Shown: positions 48,378-58,506, numbered from the stretch's first letter. The stretch: 64,000 bases of DNA from Ligilactobacillus aviarius subsp. aviarius DSM 20655 (GCF_001436315.1 NZ_AYZA01000016.1:146034-210033), one strand, 5' to 3'. Numbers and translations are program-made. Notes: generated by a model from the sequence alone, not told the origin.

Positions 48378-49094
48378 ATGAAAAAGATTTTAGTTGTCGA
48401 TGATGAAAAACCGATTTCCGATATTATTAAGTTTAATTTGAAAAAGGAAGGCTATGATGTTTACACCGCCTATGATGGTGAAGAAGCCTTGCAAAAAGTT
48501 GAAGAAGTTAATCCAGACTTGATTCTTTTGGACTTGATGTTACCAAAGATCGATGGGCTGGAAGTTGCCCGTGAAGTGCGCAAGACTCACAACATGCCGA
48601 TCATCATGGTTACGGCTAAGGATGCCGAAATTGATAAGGTTTTAGGCCTTGAAATGGGGGCTGACGATTACGTAACCAAGCCGTTTTCAAACCGGGAATT
48701 AGTTGCCCGGGTCAAGGCAAACTTACGGCGGCAATCAGCCACAATGGCAGAAGCGCAAGCTGCAGAAGAAGAAAGTAAAAACAATGACATTGCAATTGGT
48801 GACCTTGTAATTCACCCGGATGCCTACGTGGTTTCAAAGCGGGGCGAAAAGATCGAATTGACCCACCGGGAATTTGAATTGCTTTATTACTTAGCAAAGC
48901 ATATCGGTCAGGTAATGACTCGGGAACATTTGCTTCAAACCGTATGGGGATACGATTATTTTGGCGATGTTCGGACCGTTGACGTTACGGTCCGCCGGTT
49001 GCGTGAAAAAATTGAAGATAATCCGAGCCGCCCAATTTGGCTCGTGACCCGGCGCGGAGTTGGATACTACTTGCGGAATCCAGAAACAAATTAA
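48378..49094 (+). CDS. walR: Response regulator WalR (YycF)
   Basis: A 238-residue OmpR-type regulator. The intact receiver shows VVDDE, D at LLDLMLP, T at VTAKD and K in YVTKPF. The winged helix contains [40 protein letters not shown], the WalR recognition pattern. It is the essential regulator of peptidoglycan hydrolases and cell-wall turnover. The start is the ATG at 48378, with GGGAGGT 8 nt upstream. It is the first gene of walRKHIJ. Confidence 0.96.
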   Translation: MKKILVVDDEKPISDIIKFNLKKEGYDVYTAYDGEEALQKVEEVNPDLILLDLMLPKIDGLEVAREVRKTHNMPIIMVTAKDAEIDKVLGLEMGADDYVTKPFSNRELVARVKANLRRQSATMAEAQAAEEESKNNDIAIGDLVIHPDAYVVSKRGEKIELTHREFELLYYLAKHIGQVMTREHLLQTVWGYDYFGDVRTVDVTVRRLREKIEDNPSRPIWLVTRRGVGYYLRNPETN

Positions 49095-49121
49095 AATTAA
49101 ATCAAAAGGATTGAGATTAAA

Positions 49122-51020
49122 GTGAGTGAAGAAAAACAAAACGTTAAAGAAGAAAAGCTTCACTTTTTCCAATCGATCCACTTTAAAATTGCCCTGGTAT
49201 TTGCGCTTTTACTGTTAATTGCGTTTCAAATTGTCGGGGCTGTTTTTATTCAGCGATTGAAAAGTGATAACTTAAAGACATTTAAACAACGGGTCGAATT
49301 GTCGTCATACGTTGATAATTCGCTTGCCCAAAATTTGAGTTCAAGTGACACGCAAAAGGCGAATGCCAAGATCCGAACGATTCTGGAAGACGTTAATAAC
49401 AGCAACATTACCGATGTTCAGGTTGTTGATGCCAAAGGAAACATCCGGGGCGATAACGACGTTGATAAGCGTTCCTTAGTCGGACAGCGGACAACTGATA
49501 GCGACATTAAGCAGGTTTTATATAACGGGCGGACATATTCAAAAATGACGTATGACCGCAGCGACAATAAACGGTATTACATTTCAATTACCCCGTTATT
49601 CAGTTCAACGGGGAATACGAACGCGGTTGTCGGGGCGGTTTATATCCGTGCTAGCCTTGAAAGTGTTTATGATTCGTTGAACAATGTAACGGCGATTTTT
49701 GCCACAGCGGCGCTGATTGCGACGGTCATCGGGCTTTTGTTGGCAATTATTTTATCAAGTGCGATCACCAGACCGATCGATGAAATGAAGAAACAAACTG
49801 CCCGGATCGCGAAGGGCGATTATTCTGGCCAGGTTCACGTGTATGGGAAAGACGAACTGGGACAACTGGCAGAAGCCGTCAATAACCTCTCAGTGCGGGT
49901 TGAAGAGTCGCAGGAACAATCAGAATCTGAGCGGCGCCGGCTGGATTCGGTGCTGACCCACATGTCTGATGGGGTTATTGCGACCAACCGCCGCGGAAAA
50001 GTTAACATTATTAACCAGGCGGCATGCGATTACCTTGACGTAAATGAAGAGGATACCCTCGGCAAATCAATTTTGGATGTCCTTGATATTCGCGAAGACT
50101 ATACGTTGCATGATTTACTTGAAAATCAAGAGGAAATTACGCTGGATATGTCAGCGGATGATCATGATCAGATCTTGCATGCATACTTCTCGCTTATTCA
50201 ACGGGAATCCGGCTTTATTTCAGGAATCGTTTGTGTCTTGCGGGATGTAACTGAACAGGAAAAAATTGACCGTGAATTGCGGCAATTCGTTTCAAACGTT
50301 TCGCACGAATTACGGACGCCATTAACAAGTATGCGCAGTTATATTGAAGCGTTAAATGATGGTGCGTGGAAAGATCCGGAAGTTGCGCCGTCCTTCTTAA
50401 AGGTAACGCAAGAGGAAACGGACCGGATGATTCGGATGATCAATGATTTACTGAAACTGTCCCGGATGGATTCTGGCCGGGTCAAGCTTGACCTTGAACT
50501 GGTCAACTTGAATGAACTGTTTAACTATGTTCTTGACCGGTTTGAAATGATGCTTGAAAAGGACAATAACGATACGCATTCAACCAAGTCAAAGAACTAT
50601 ACGATCAAGCGCGACTTTACCAAGAAGGATCTTTGGGTTGAAATCGACACGGATAAGTTTATTCAGGTAATTGATAATATCATGAATAATGCGATCAAGT
50701 ATTCGCCAAATGGCGGGGTAATCACGTGCCGGTTACTAGAGACCCAAAACCACGTTATTTTAAGCATTTCAGATCAGGGATTGGGAATTCCAAAGAAGGA
50801 TCTGAACCATGTCTTTGACCGGTTCTTCCGGGTCGATAAGGCACGGTCACGCGCTCAAGGCGGAACCGGCTTAGGATTAGCCATTTCAAAGGAAGTTATT
50901 GAAATGCACCACGGTAAGATTTGGGCCGATAGTGTTGAAGGTCAGGGAACGACATTCTACATCTCCCTTCCATACCATGAATATGACGATGATGAGGAGG
51001 ATCTTTGGGATGAAAATTAA
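49122..51020 (+). CDS. walK: Sensor histidine kinase WalK (YycG)
   Basis: A 632-residue kinase. TM1 is near 20-40, followed by an extracellular PAS-like domain, TM2 near 185-205, HAMP and a cytoplasmic PAS. The HisKA motif is FVSNVSHELRTPLTSMRSY, and the ATPase N, G1 and G2 boxes are NNAIKYSP, DQGLGIPKKD and GGTGLGLAI. It phosphorylates WalR. The start is a GTG at 49122 with AAAGGA 11 nt upstream. The end overlaps walH. Confidence 0.96.
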   Translation: MSEEKQNVKEEKLHFFQSIHFKIALVFALLLLIAFQIVGAVFIQRLKSDNLKTFKQRVELSSYVDNSLAQNLSSSDTQKANAKIRTILEDVNNSNITDVQVVDAKGNIRGDNDVDKRSLVGQRTTDSDIKQVLYNGRTYSKMTYDRSDNKRYYISITPLFSSTGNTNAVVGAVYIRASLESVYDSLNNVTAIFATAALIATVIGLLLAIILSSAITRPIDEMKKQTARIAKGDYSGQVHVYGKDELGQLAEAVNNLSVRVEESQEQSESERRRLDSVLTHMSDGVIATNRRGKVNIINQAACDYLDVNEEDTLGKSILDVLDIREDYTLHDLLENQEEITLDMSADDHDQILHAYFSLIQRESGFISGIVCVLRDVTEQEKIDRELRQFVSNVSHELRTPLTSMRSYIEALNDGAWKDPEVAPSFLKVTQEETDRMIRMINDLLKLSRMDSGRVKLDLELVNLNELFNYVLDRFEMMLEKDNNDTHSTKSKNYTIKRDFTKKDLWVEIDTDKFIQVIDNIMNNAIKYSPNGGVITCRLLETQNHVILSISDQGLGIPKKDLNHVFDRFFRVDKARSRAQGGTGLGLAISKEVIEMHHGKIWADSVEGQGTTFYISLPYHEYDDDEEDLWDEN

Positions 51021-52341
51021 AAAGTATTTACTGCACATTGGTCTTTTGATTGCAGTGGTTATCAGTTTAGTTTTCTCAGCCATTATTTGGATCGATCCGG
51101 CAACCTTTCATCGGAACACGACCCAAACGACCACGACGAATGAATCAGGCAATTCAGCGGATACAACGGTTCATTATGACCTGGCGGATGTTTATTCGCC
51201 AACGGGAATTGCAATAACGCAAAATAAGCAGCAAACCCAGTTAACGAGCAGTAAGGATAACTTGATCAGTGACCTTTGCAAGGATTTGCGGAAAATCAAA
51301 GTTCAGCAGATCATTGTTCAAAACGATAAGGACTTTAATACGTACCGCAAAGACTTGCTTGAAAATGACAACATTATCCTGTCGTATTCTAATCAGGTAT
51401 CGATCGGGCTTTTTGAAAAGCTGATCGGACGTTCAGATATTGCCAAGCAGTATGAAAATCAACGGTTTCAGCATATTGTGCTGCCAACGGCCAATCACCG
51501 GGAAATTTATTTGTTAAATGATGTGAACTACAAGGTATATAAGCTGCGATTAAAGACTTCGATTCCGGCTGAAGTATACCGGCGAGTAACGGCAAAGGAC
51601 ATTCAACAGACCCCGATCGAATATCAAGAAATCAGTAAGGGTCATTATATTAAGAATTATCCGAAGGGCGTAACGGTTCCGAAATACAGTTACTTAATCA
51701 ATAGGGAAAATTCGAGTTTATTTGTGACGCACTTATTAGGGGCCTCAAGTTCAAATTCAATTGCAACCAAGGAACATGACGGGGTCACGACGTATACAAC
51801 GGATAACGGCCAACGATTGGTTATTAACAGCAAGGATGGGACGGTCAACTATGCCCGTGAAGGCCGTGCAAATGAAGACAAAAAAGACAGTTTCAATGAT
51901 GCCCTTAAAGACGGGTTTGATAATTTAAGCCATTTAGGAGTTTCATTAGATGATGTTCGGTATCAAAACTATGATGAAAACCATCACCAAGTGACGTATC
52001 AAAGTTACATTAACGGGTACCCGATCATTTCGCCGAACTTTTACGGAACATATGAGATCGGAATGCAACCAAACGGCGCAACGGAATACCGGTTCTCAGT
52101 CGATGATCTGCAAGTTCCGTTACCAAATAATAATCAAACCGTTAATTTGCCGCCAACCAGTCAGGTTTTGCAAACGATGAAGAGCAAAAATTATAACCTG
52201 GGAAAAGTGAAGAGCATTATTGTCGGTTATCAATGGACCCAGAATTCAGGTTCGCAAATGGTTGTTGATCTGACACCGACGTACTTTATCCGGTATAACG
52301 GCAACTGGATCAATTATCAAACATTAAGTCAGAATCATTAG
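51010..52341 (+). CDS. walH: WalK-regulatory membrane protein WalH (YycH)
   Basis: A 443-residue protein with one N-terminal TM (LLHIGLLIAVVISLVFSAI) and an extracellular YycH domain. It modulates WalK through TM contacts with WalI. I start at the ATG 51010, with GAGGAGG 9 nt upstream, overlapping walK by 11 nt. The frame extends further up inside walK but lacks a ribosome site there. Confidence 0.92.
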   Translation: MKIKKYLLHIGLLIAVVISLVFSAIIWIDPATFHRNTTQTTTTNESGNSADTTVHYDLADVYSPTGIAITQNKQQTQLTSSKDNLISDLCKDLRKIKVQQIIVQNDKDFNTYRKDLLENDNIILSYSNQVSIGLFEKLIGRSDIAKQYENQRFQHIVLPTANHREIYLLNDVNYKVYKLRLKTSIPAEVYRRVTAKDIQQTPIEYQEISKGHYIKNYPKGVTVPKYSYLINRENSSLFVTHLLGASSSNSIATKEHDGVTTYTTDNGQRLVINSKDGTVNYAREGRANEDKKDSFNDALKDGFDNLSHLGVSLDDVRYQNYDENHHQVTYQSYINGYPIISPNFYGTYEIGMQPNGATEYRFSVDDLQVPLPNNNQTVNLPPTSQVLQTMKSKNYNLGKVKSIIVGYQWTQNSGSQMVVDLTPTYFIRYNGNWINYQTLSQNH

Positions 52342-52356
52342 TTAGGAGGAGCAAGA

Positions 52357-53151
52357 GTGAATTTTAAACGAATTGAATGGATCTTCTTTGTTGCGTTTAT
52401 TATGCTGGATGTCTTTCTTGTTTCTTCATATTTCAAACAGGGACCGATAATGGATGCAACGGCCAACCACCCTGAAAATACTACGGTATCAGTGTTAAAG
52501 AGTATGCGGGACGATCAGATCACGATTGGTGAAACGTCGAATGAAACGGGAACGGGATACTACGTTTCAAGTCCGAATAACGATGATTTAAAAAATAAAG
52601 CCAGCCAACTCCGCTATCAAAGCTGGAGCATGAACGGCAATCTGTTAAATTCAACCTTTGCAACGATGATCAAGGTCAATGCTGATAATCCGCAAAAGGT
52701 TTTGAAATCGATCGTGAATGACCCGAACCAGATCGTTGATGGGAAGGATTACCAATACAGTAAGGCCCTTTCAACGAAGGATACGATCGTTTATACCCAA
52801 AAGGTCAATGACGAGCCGTTTTACGACAATGGCGGGCAAATTCGATTCCATCTAAAGAACGGCTATGTCCAAGGATACACTCAGGGACATCTTGATAACT
52901 TACAAACGTTGCGCGGTGCGCGGAAAACGTTGAGTCAAAAGCGGGCTTTGATTTGGTTGTACCAGTATAACAAACTTCCAAGCAACTCAACGGTTGAATC
53001 AAGTAATCTGGCATACTCCAAAATGCTGACGGTTAACGGAAATACAGTTTACATTCCAACCTGGGTTTTTGAAATTAAAAATAACGCCTCCGGGACGATC
53101 ATTTATCGGCGGATCAATGCCTTTACCGGAGCGGTAATGGATGATAATTAA
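52357..53151 (+). CDS. walI: WalK-regulatory membrane protein WalI (YycI)
   Basis: A 264-residue protein with a single N-terminal TM (IEWIFFVAFIMLDVFLVSSYF) and a YycI domain with the C-terminal PTWVFEIKN pattern. It is the partner of WalH. The start is a GTG at 52357 with TTAGGAGG upstream, 15 nt after walH. Confidence 0.92.
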   Translation: MNFKRIEWIFFVAFIMLDVFLVSSYFKQGPIMDATANHPENTTVSVLKSMRDDQITIGETSNETGTGYYVSSPNNDDLKNKASQLRYQSWSMNGNLLNSTFATMIKVNADNPQKVLKSIVNDPNQIVDGKDYQYSKALSTKDTIVYTQKVNDEPFYDNGGQIRFHLKNGYVQGYTQGHLDNLQTLRGARKTLSQKRALIWLYQYNKLPSNSTVESSNLAYSKMLTVNGNTVYIPTWVFEIKNNASGTIIYRRINAFTGAVMDDN

Positions 53152-53192
53152 ATTGAAAGAGGTGGATTGGAACGGAAAAGCAAGATGATGCA

Positions 53193-53981
53193 ATGCAGGT
53201 CAGTATCCTTGCAAGCGGAAGTACGGGAAATGCAACGTACATTGAGACACCTGAACATCAAGTTTTGATCGATGCGGGCTTGTCCGGAAAGAAAATCGAA
53301 GAACTCATGAATTCGATTGGGCGGACGTTAAATGACGTTGACAGCTTATTTGTGACGCATGAACATACGGACCATAGTAAAGGCGTCGGTGTTTTGGCCC
53401 GGCGGTATGGAATGGATGTGTACGCTAACCAAAAAACGTGGGATGCCATGGCGCCGAAAATTGGGAAAATCAAGCCGGAACAGAAGCATCTTTTAGAAGC
53501 AGGGAAAGTATTGTCATTAGGCGACCTTGACGTTGAAAGTTTCGGGGTATCGCATGATGCGGCTGATCCCCAGTTTTATGAAATGCACCATGCAGGTCAT
53601 TCGTTTGCAATCGTAACTGATACGGGGTATGTTTCCGAAAGAGTCGAGGGCGTCATTCGGGATGCCGAAGCAATTTTGATGGAATGTAACCACGATACCG
53701 AAATGTTGCGAATGGGACCTTATCCATGGACGTTAAAGCAGCGAATCATGAGCGATACCGGGCACCTTTCAAATGAAGATGGCGCTCGGGCCTTGATCGA
53801 TGTTCTGGGGAATGATACCAAACAGATTTTTCTTGGCCACTTGAGCAAGGAAAATAACATTAAGGAATTAGCGCATCTCACGGTTGAAAATATCATGAAA
53901 CAACATGATTTGGCCGTTGAGCATGATTTTCATCTTTTGGATACCAATCCGGATCAAGCAACAGCGCTAATGAAGTTATAA
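53193..53981 (+). CDS. walJ: Metallo-beta-lactamase fold hydrolase WalJ (YycJ)
   Basis: A 262-residue MBL protein with the metal motif THEHTDHSKG (near 50-59) and further ligands at VSHD, VTDTGY and FLGHLSKENN. YycJ proteins are thought to be nucleases acting in DNA metabolism. The ATG at 53193 lacks a good ribosome site: GAGGTGG lies 20 nt earlier. The real start may thus be a non-ATG codon a few codons upstream. It is the last gene of the wal operon. Confidence 0.92.
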   Translation: MQVSILASGSTGNATYIETPEHQVLIDAGLSGKKIEELMNSIGRTLNDVDSLFVTHEHTDHSKGVGVLARRYGMDVYANQKTWDAMAPKIGKIKPEQKHLLEAGKVLSLGDLDVESFGVSHDAADPQFYEMHHAGHSFAIVTDTGYVSERVEGVIRDAEAILMECNHDTEMLRMGPYPWTLKQRIMSDTGHLSNEDGARALIDVLGNDTKQIFLGHLSKENNIKELAHLTVENIMKQHDLAVEHDFHLLDTNPDQATALMKL

Positions 53982-54010
53982 TCAATTGTTAATTGAAATT
54001 CGGTTTAATT

Positions 54011-54041
54011 AAGACTGCGACCTTTGTCGTGGTCTTTTTTT
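54011..54041 (+). terminator. Terminator of walRKHIJ
   Basis: An 11-bp stem (AAGACTGCGAC against GTCGTGGTCTT, two G-T pairs) followed by TTTTTT. Confidence 0.8.
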
Positions 54042-54191
54042 ATAAGGAAATTCGGATTAAATTATCGATTAATTTTTCTTATATTTAGGTTTAAATTTCT
54101 TTGATATTTTACGAATATTATTCATAAAGTGTTCAAATTTGGTTTTTATAATCGAAGATATTAAAAGTAAGTTAGAAGGGAGTGGATCTTG

Positions 54192-55517
54192 ATGGGTGAT
54201 AAAAATCAATATAGCGGTGATTATACGGAAAATAACCAGGTCGAACAACCGCAACCGGCACCCCAACGACCGAAGAAGAAAACAATGTCGTTGAAAAAGG
54301 TCTTTTTGGTGGCATTAGCCGGCGGTGTCCTTGGCGGCGGAATCGTGATTGGCGGATGCGCAGTTTATAATCGGTATTCCAGTCAGACGGTAACACAGGA
54401 TAACCGGAAGGGAAAAACCGTTACGAGCAACATTAAGGTAACGGAAACCAATCAAGCAACCAAAGCGTTTAATAAGGTTAAAAACGCCGTGGTTTCAGTT
54501 GAAGCATACTCTTCATCAGATAACTCATTGGATTCGCTTTTTGGAAACTTTGGCGGCGGAAAGAGTGCCAAGGAAACCTCTGAAAGCGAAGGCTCAGGGG
54601 TTATTTACAAAAAGTCGGGGAACACAGCATTTATCGTTACAAATAATCACGTTATTGCGGGGTCAAATAAGGTTGAAGTATTAATGAGTAATGGAAAGAA
54701 ATTGCCGGCAACGGTTGTTGGACACGATGCGATTTCTGATTTGGCGGTGTTAAAGATCAATGCCCAAGATGTTACGGAAGTTGCTTCCTTTGGTAATTCG
54801 GACGATATTCAGGTTGGGCAAACCGCCCTTGCGATTGGCTCGCCATTGGGATCTGAATACGCAACCTCGTTGACTGAAGGAATTATTTCAGCCAAGAAGC
54901 GGACGATCGACGTTACAAACAGTCAAGGAGTAACAACGGGTCAAGAAACAGTTATTCAAACTGATGCGGCCATTAACCCTGGAAATTCAGGCGGACCATT
55001 AATTAACTTGGCTGGTCAGGTAATCGGAATCAACTCAATGAAACTTTCAAGCACGGGAACTGGTTCGGGTTCATCAACTTCGGTCGAAGGGATGGGCTTT
55101 GCGATCCCAAGTAATGAAGTTGTATCAATTATTAACCAGTTAGTTGCTAACGGGAAAGTGATTCGGCCAGCGTTGGGAATCTCGCTGATTGATTTGAACA
55201 ATATTCCGGAAGAGCAGCAACAAAGTGTCTTGAAGCTCCCGTCAAGCGTAACGGGTGGAATCGTGGTTGCCAAGATCAATGATAATTCACCGTTAAAGGG
55301 ATCAGGAATTCAGAAGGGCGATGTAATCGTCAGTCTGGGCGGAAAAAAGGTCACGGGCTTAGCAAGTTTACGTGAAGCACTTTATGCGCATAAGCTTGGA
55401 AGTACCGTTGAGATCGGATATTATCATAACGGTCAGGAAAAGACGACCAAGGTTCGATTAACGCTTGAAGCCAACGATCAAAATACGACGGCGGCGTCAA
55501 ATGAAGATGGAAATTAA
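54192..55517 (+). CDS. htrA: Membrane-anchored serine protease HtrA
   Basis: A 441-residue HtrA/DegP. It has a cytosolic N-terminus, a TM near residues 35-57 and a trypsin-like domain with His (TNNHVI), Asp (AISDLAVL) and Ser (NPGNSGGPL). One PDZ domain follows (GIVVAKINDNSPLKGSGIQKGDVI). It removes misfolded exported proteins at the membrane. The start is the ATG at 54192, with AAGGGAG 9 nt upstream. It follows the wal operon as in many lactobacilli but has its own upstream region. Confidence 0.95.
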   Translation: MGDKNQYSGDYTENNQVEQPQPAPQRPKKKTMSLKKVFLVALAGGVLGGGIVIGGCAVYNRYSSQTVTQDNRKGKTVTSNIKVTETNQATKAFNKVKNAVVSVEAYSSSDNSLDSLFGNFGGGKSAKETSESEGSGVIYKKSGNTAFIVTNNHVIAGSNKVEVLMSNGKKLPATVVGHDAISDLAVLKINAQDVTEVASFGNSDDIQVGQTALAIGSPLGSEYATSLTEGIISAKKRTIDVTNSQGVTTGQETVIQTDAAINPGNSGGPLINLAGQVIGINSMKLSSTGTGSGSSTSVEGMGFAIPSNEVVSIINQLVANGKVIRPALGISLIDLNNIPEEQQQSVLKLPSSVTGGIVVAKINDNSPLKGSGIQKGDVIVSLGGKKVTGLASLREALYAHKLGSTVEIGYYHNGQEKTTKVRLTLEANDQNTTAASNEDGN

Positions 55518-55532
55518 ATAAGGATAATGTAA

Positions 55533-55564
55533 AAAGAGGTTGTGACATAAGTCACAACCTCTTT
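55533..55564. terminator. Terminator after htrA
   Basis: A perfect 14-bp stem (AAAGAGGTTGTGAC arm, ATAA loop). On the minus strand it is followed by TTTTT, so it may end that transcript as well. The arm is nearly identical to that at 63900. Confidence 0.85.
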
Positions 55565-55573
55565 GCTATATCC

Positions 55574-55719
55574 GCATAATCGGGTTCCAAAACAAACGTG
55601 CTGCGACGCGGAGCTAGAGTGACGCGTAGCTAATTCGAAAACCTCCGAATCTATGCTGGCGCGATTCGTTCGCTTTTCTGCTTCCACCACGCTCGTTTTG
55701 AACGTTTTGTCACACCTTC
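55574..55719 (-). repeat. Dispersed ~135-bp intergenic element, copy 2 (3'-UTR position)
   Basis: On the minus strand it begins AGAAGGTGTGACAAAACG a few bases after the stop codon of the zinc-ribbon gene. It ends before the terminator at 55533-55564. Roughly 80% of it can be aligned by eye to copy 1; a short insertion lies in the middle. Confidence 0.75.
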
Positions 55720-55723
55720 TTTT

Positions 55724-55909
55724 TTAATACTGATCACAATATTTACAATATGGATGTTGCACGTAGTCTTTCCAAAAATCAGCGTTGATTTCTTGGGTGC
55801 GACCGCATTTAGTGCAGCGAACGACGTAATTTGAAGATGAACCGATGATTCCGGGATTAAATGATGGAACCTTAACCAGTTCGAGTGTTTTGGTTAACAT
55901 TTCTGCCAT
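55724..55909 (-). CDS. Small zinc-ribbon protein
   Basis: A 61-residue protein with two CxxC knuckles (VRCTKCGRTQEI and YCKYCDQ), a treble-clef or zinc-ribbon fold. The N-terminal half is polar and uncharacterised. The start at 55909 (MAEML) has AAGAAGG 7 nt upstream; a GTG six codons earlier is inside that site. Function unknown. Confidence 0.75.
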   Translation of the reverse strand: MAEMLTKTLELVKVPSFNPGIIGSSSNYVVRCTKCGRTQEINADFWKDYVQHPYCKYCDQY

Positions 55910-56051
55910 TTGAAAGCCTTCTTTCACCTATATTATAAGGGATTAATGCTGTTAAGCAAAAATACTTGGCGTCGCGTTTGTTCGGGCAGGAAATGGTAAA
56001 AGTTGCGCGGCGGGTTGAAAAATGCGTATAATTTAACCAGCAAAACGAAAG

Positions 56052-56343
56052 TTATCCCCAATTTGTCCCCAAAATTTGTAGAGGAAACGCACAGGAAAAT
56101 TCTTAAAGTTATCCACAAAGTTGTGAACAGCTGTGTAAAACTGTCAGAATTAGATTATTTTAATGTGTGGAACTTGCTTTAAAATAAGAATTTGTTGATG
56201 TGTTTCACATGGATTAAAAGAAATTAATATCATTTCAAAGTTGTGGATGAAGAAAATTTTGAATTCTAAATATGGGGGCGAATTTTTGTTCGTACAAGAT
56301 ATTGATTTGCAAATTGTGGATATGTGGATAACTTTGTGGAAAA
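56052..56343. other. Second DnaA-box cluster, upstream of rlmH
   Basis: The 446-nt gap 55910-56356 holds TTATCCACA (56109-56117, perfect), TTATCCCCA (56052-56060), TGTGGATGA (56242-56250), TGTGGATAT (56315-56323), TGTGGATAA (56323-56331, perfect) and TGTGGAAAA (56335-56343). The last three form a tight array. A promoter-like TTGCGC-18-TATAAT near 56011-56040 points towards rlmH. The region is some 29 kb from oriC. Confidence 0.7.
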
Positions 56344-56356
56344 GAGTCGATAACCA

Positions 56357-56836
56357 TTGAATATCAAAATTGTCTGTGTTGGTAAATTAAAGGAAAAGTA
56401 CTTTAAACAAGGGATTGCGGAGTATGCAAAACGGTTAAGCAAATTCTGCAAGTTTCAAATTGTTGAGGTCCCGGATGAAAAGGCACCTGAAAAATTAAGC
56501 GATGCCGAAATGGAAAAGGTCAAAGAAATCGAAGGCGAACGGATCTTGTCAAAGATCAAGGATAAGGAGTACGTTTATGCGCTGGCGATTCTAGGAAAGG
56601 AACGGACTTCCGAAAAATTTGCGGAAGAGATCAAAGACTTAACGACCTACGGCACAAGCGACATTACGTTTGTAATCGGTGGTTCATTGGGATTATCACC
56701 GGCAGTGTTGAAGCGCGCAAATACTCAAATTTCGTTTGGGCGATTTACGATGCCGCACCAATTAATGCGGTTGGTTTTGACCGAACAGATTTACCGAGCA
56801 TTTATGATCAATGCTGGAGCACCGTATCATAAGTAG
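56357..56836 (+). CDS. rlmH: 23S rRNA pseudouridine-1915 N3-methyltransferase RlmH
   Basis: A 159-residue SPOUT methyltransferase ([53 protein letters not shown], ending GAPYHK). It methylates helix 69 of 23S rRNA in the 70S ribosome. The start is a TTG at 56357 without a clear ribosome site. The DnaA-box array ends 13 nt before it. Confidence 0.95.
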   Translation: MNIKIVCVGKLKEKYFKQGIAEYAKRLSKFCKFQIVEVPDEKAPEKLSDAEMEKVKEIEGERILSKIKDKEYVYALAILGKERTSEKFAEEIKDLTTYGTSDITFVIGGSLGLSPAVLKRANTQISFGRFTMPHQLMRLVLTEQIYRAFMINAGAPYHK

Positions 56837-56883
56837 GGGGTGATTAGCGCTAAGTTAGGCGAACAGGCTGAAATTTGAAAAAG

Positions 56884-56897
56884 TTAGGCTTGCCAAA
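56884..56897. promoter_or_regulatory. DtxR/MntR-like operator upstream of mntH
   Basis: TTAGGC-TT-GCCAAA is an imperfect palindrome like the TTAGG..CCTAA boxes of Mn-responsive DtxR-family repressors. It lies just upstream of a perfect TATAAT (56918-56923), at the -35 site. A second half-site, AGTTAGGC, lies at 56853-56860. Confidence 0.45.
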
Positions 56898-56952
56898 ACT
56901 TTTGGTTTTATATACCATATAATTGTAAAATATGAGGGAAAGGGTGAAGAAG

Positions 56953-58506
56953 ATGGCTGAAGAAAAACATCATCTTATCGAGTATGCGAACGGAAAGTCG
57001 TTGGAAGAAATCAACGGAACCGTTCATGTTCCAAAGGGAAAAGGATTCTGGCGAACCTTACTAGCATATTCCGGACCAGGTGCACTTGTTGCGGTTGGCT
57101 ACATGGATCCCGGTAACTGGGCAACATCAATTACTGGAGGGCAAAACTTCCAATACTTGCTGATGTCAATTATCTTGCTGTCAAGTTTGATTGCGATGCT
57201 TTTGCAATACATGGCAGCTAAATTGGGAATTGTAACCCAAATGGACCTTGCACAAGCGATTCGGGCCCGTACAAGTCGGACCCTTGGAATTATCTTGTGG
57301 TTGCTGACTGAAATGGCGATCATGGCAACGGATATTGCGGAAGTTATTGGGGCAGCGATTGCGTTGAACCTGCTTTTCCATATTCCGTTAATGATTGCGG
57401 TCTTTATTACCGTATTCGACGTTTTGCTTCTTTTGTTACTTGCCAAAATTGGGTTCCGTAAAATTGAAGCAATCGTTGTTTGCTTAATTTGTGTGATCCT
57501 TTTTGTCTTTGCATATGAAGTAATCTTATCAGATCCAAACTGGGGAGCTGCAATTAAAGGCTTGATCCCAAGCGCAGGTGTAATGGCAAGTCACCCGTCG
57601 ATCAACGGGGAAACGCCATTGACCGGTGCGTTAGGGATCATTGGGGCAACCGTTATGCCGCACAACTTGTATCTCCACTCATCAATTTCACAAACCCGTG
57701 AGCTTGACCATGCAAGCGATGAAGACATCAAGCGGACGATCAAGTTTACAACATGGGACTCAAACATTCAATTAACTGCTGCATTCTTCGTAAATGCATT
57801 GCTCTTGATCATGGGGGTTGCGGTTTTCAAGTCAGGTGCAGTTAAGGATACATCATTCTTTGGTTTATTCAATGCATTAAATAGTCCAAGTTTGTTACAT
57901 AATCATATTTTAGCGTCAGTTGCCCGGACAGGAATTTTGTCAACGTTATTCGCGGTTGCATTATTAGCTTCAGGTCAAAATTCAACCATTACGGGAACGT
58001 TGACCGGTCAGGTTATCATGGAAGGCTTCGTTCACATGCGGATGCCATTATGGGCCCGGCGGTTGGTAACGCGGTTATTATCAGTTGTTCCGGTTATCCT
58101 TTGCGTAATGACGACGAGCGGCGAATCAGTTACTCATCAACACATTGCGATCAATAACTTGATGATCAACTCGCAAGTCTTCTTGTCATTAGCATTACCA
58201 TTCTCAATGGTTCCGTTACTGATGCTGACGAACAGTAAAACCGAAATGGGGCAGTTCCGGAATAGTTTATGGGTTAAGATTGCCGGCTGGATTTCAGTTG
58301 TTGCCTTGATTTTCTTAAACCTTCAAGGCTTACCGGATCAAATGACGGCCTTCTTCAGTGATAACCCAACACCGCACCAGGTTTGGTTAGGCCACATTAG
58401 TGCAGATATTATCGGAACACTGATCGTTCTTTTGCTGATCTGGGTAATTGCCGAATTATGGGCAAGCAACCGGCGAATCAGACGGTCACAGGCAAACGAA
58501 AAGTAG
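56953..58506 (+). CDS. mntH: Nramp-type Mn(2+):H+ symporter MntH
   Basis: A 517-residue Nramp protein with 11-12 TM. The metal-site motifs are DPGNW in TM1 (GYMDPGNWATSI) and MPHN in TM6 (ATVMPHNLYLHS). It imports Mn(2+), which lactobacilli use heavily against oxidative stress. I start at the ATG 56953, with AAAGGGTG 6 nt upstream; the frame opens seven codons earlier. It lies in an operon with a usp gene 12 nt downstream, as in other lactobacilli. Confidence 0.93.
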   Translation: MAEEKHHLIEYANGKSLEEINGTVHVPKGKGFWRTLLAYSGPGALVAVGYMDPGNWATSITGGQNFQYLLMSIILLSSLIAMLLQYMAAKLGIVTQMDLAQAIRARTSRTLGIILWLLTEMAIMATDIAEVIGAAIALNLLFHIPLMIAVFITVFDVLLLLLLAKIGFRKIEAIVVCLICVILFVFAYEVILSDPNWGAAIKGLIPSAGVMASHPSINGETPLTGALGIIGATVMPHNLYLHSSISQTRELDHASDEDIKRTIKFTTWDSNIQLTAAFFVNALLLIMGVAVFKSGAVKDTSFFGLFNALNSPSLLHNHILASVARTGILSTLFAVALLASGQNSTITGTLTGQVIMEGFVHMRMPLWARRLVTRLLSVVPVILCVMTTSGESVTHQHIAINNLMINSQVFLSLALPFSMVPLLMLTNSKTEMGQFRNSLWVKIAGWISVVALIFLNLQGLPDQMTAFFSDNPTPHQVWLGHISADIIGTLIVLLLIWVIAELWASNRRIRRSQANEK

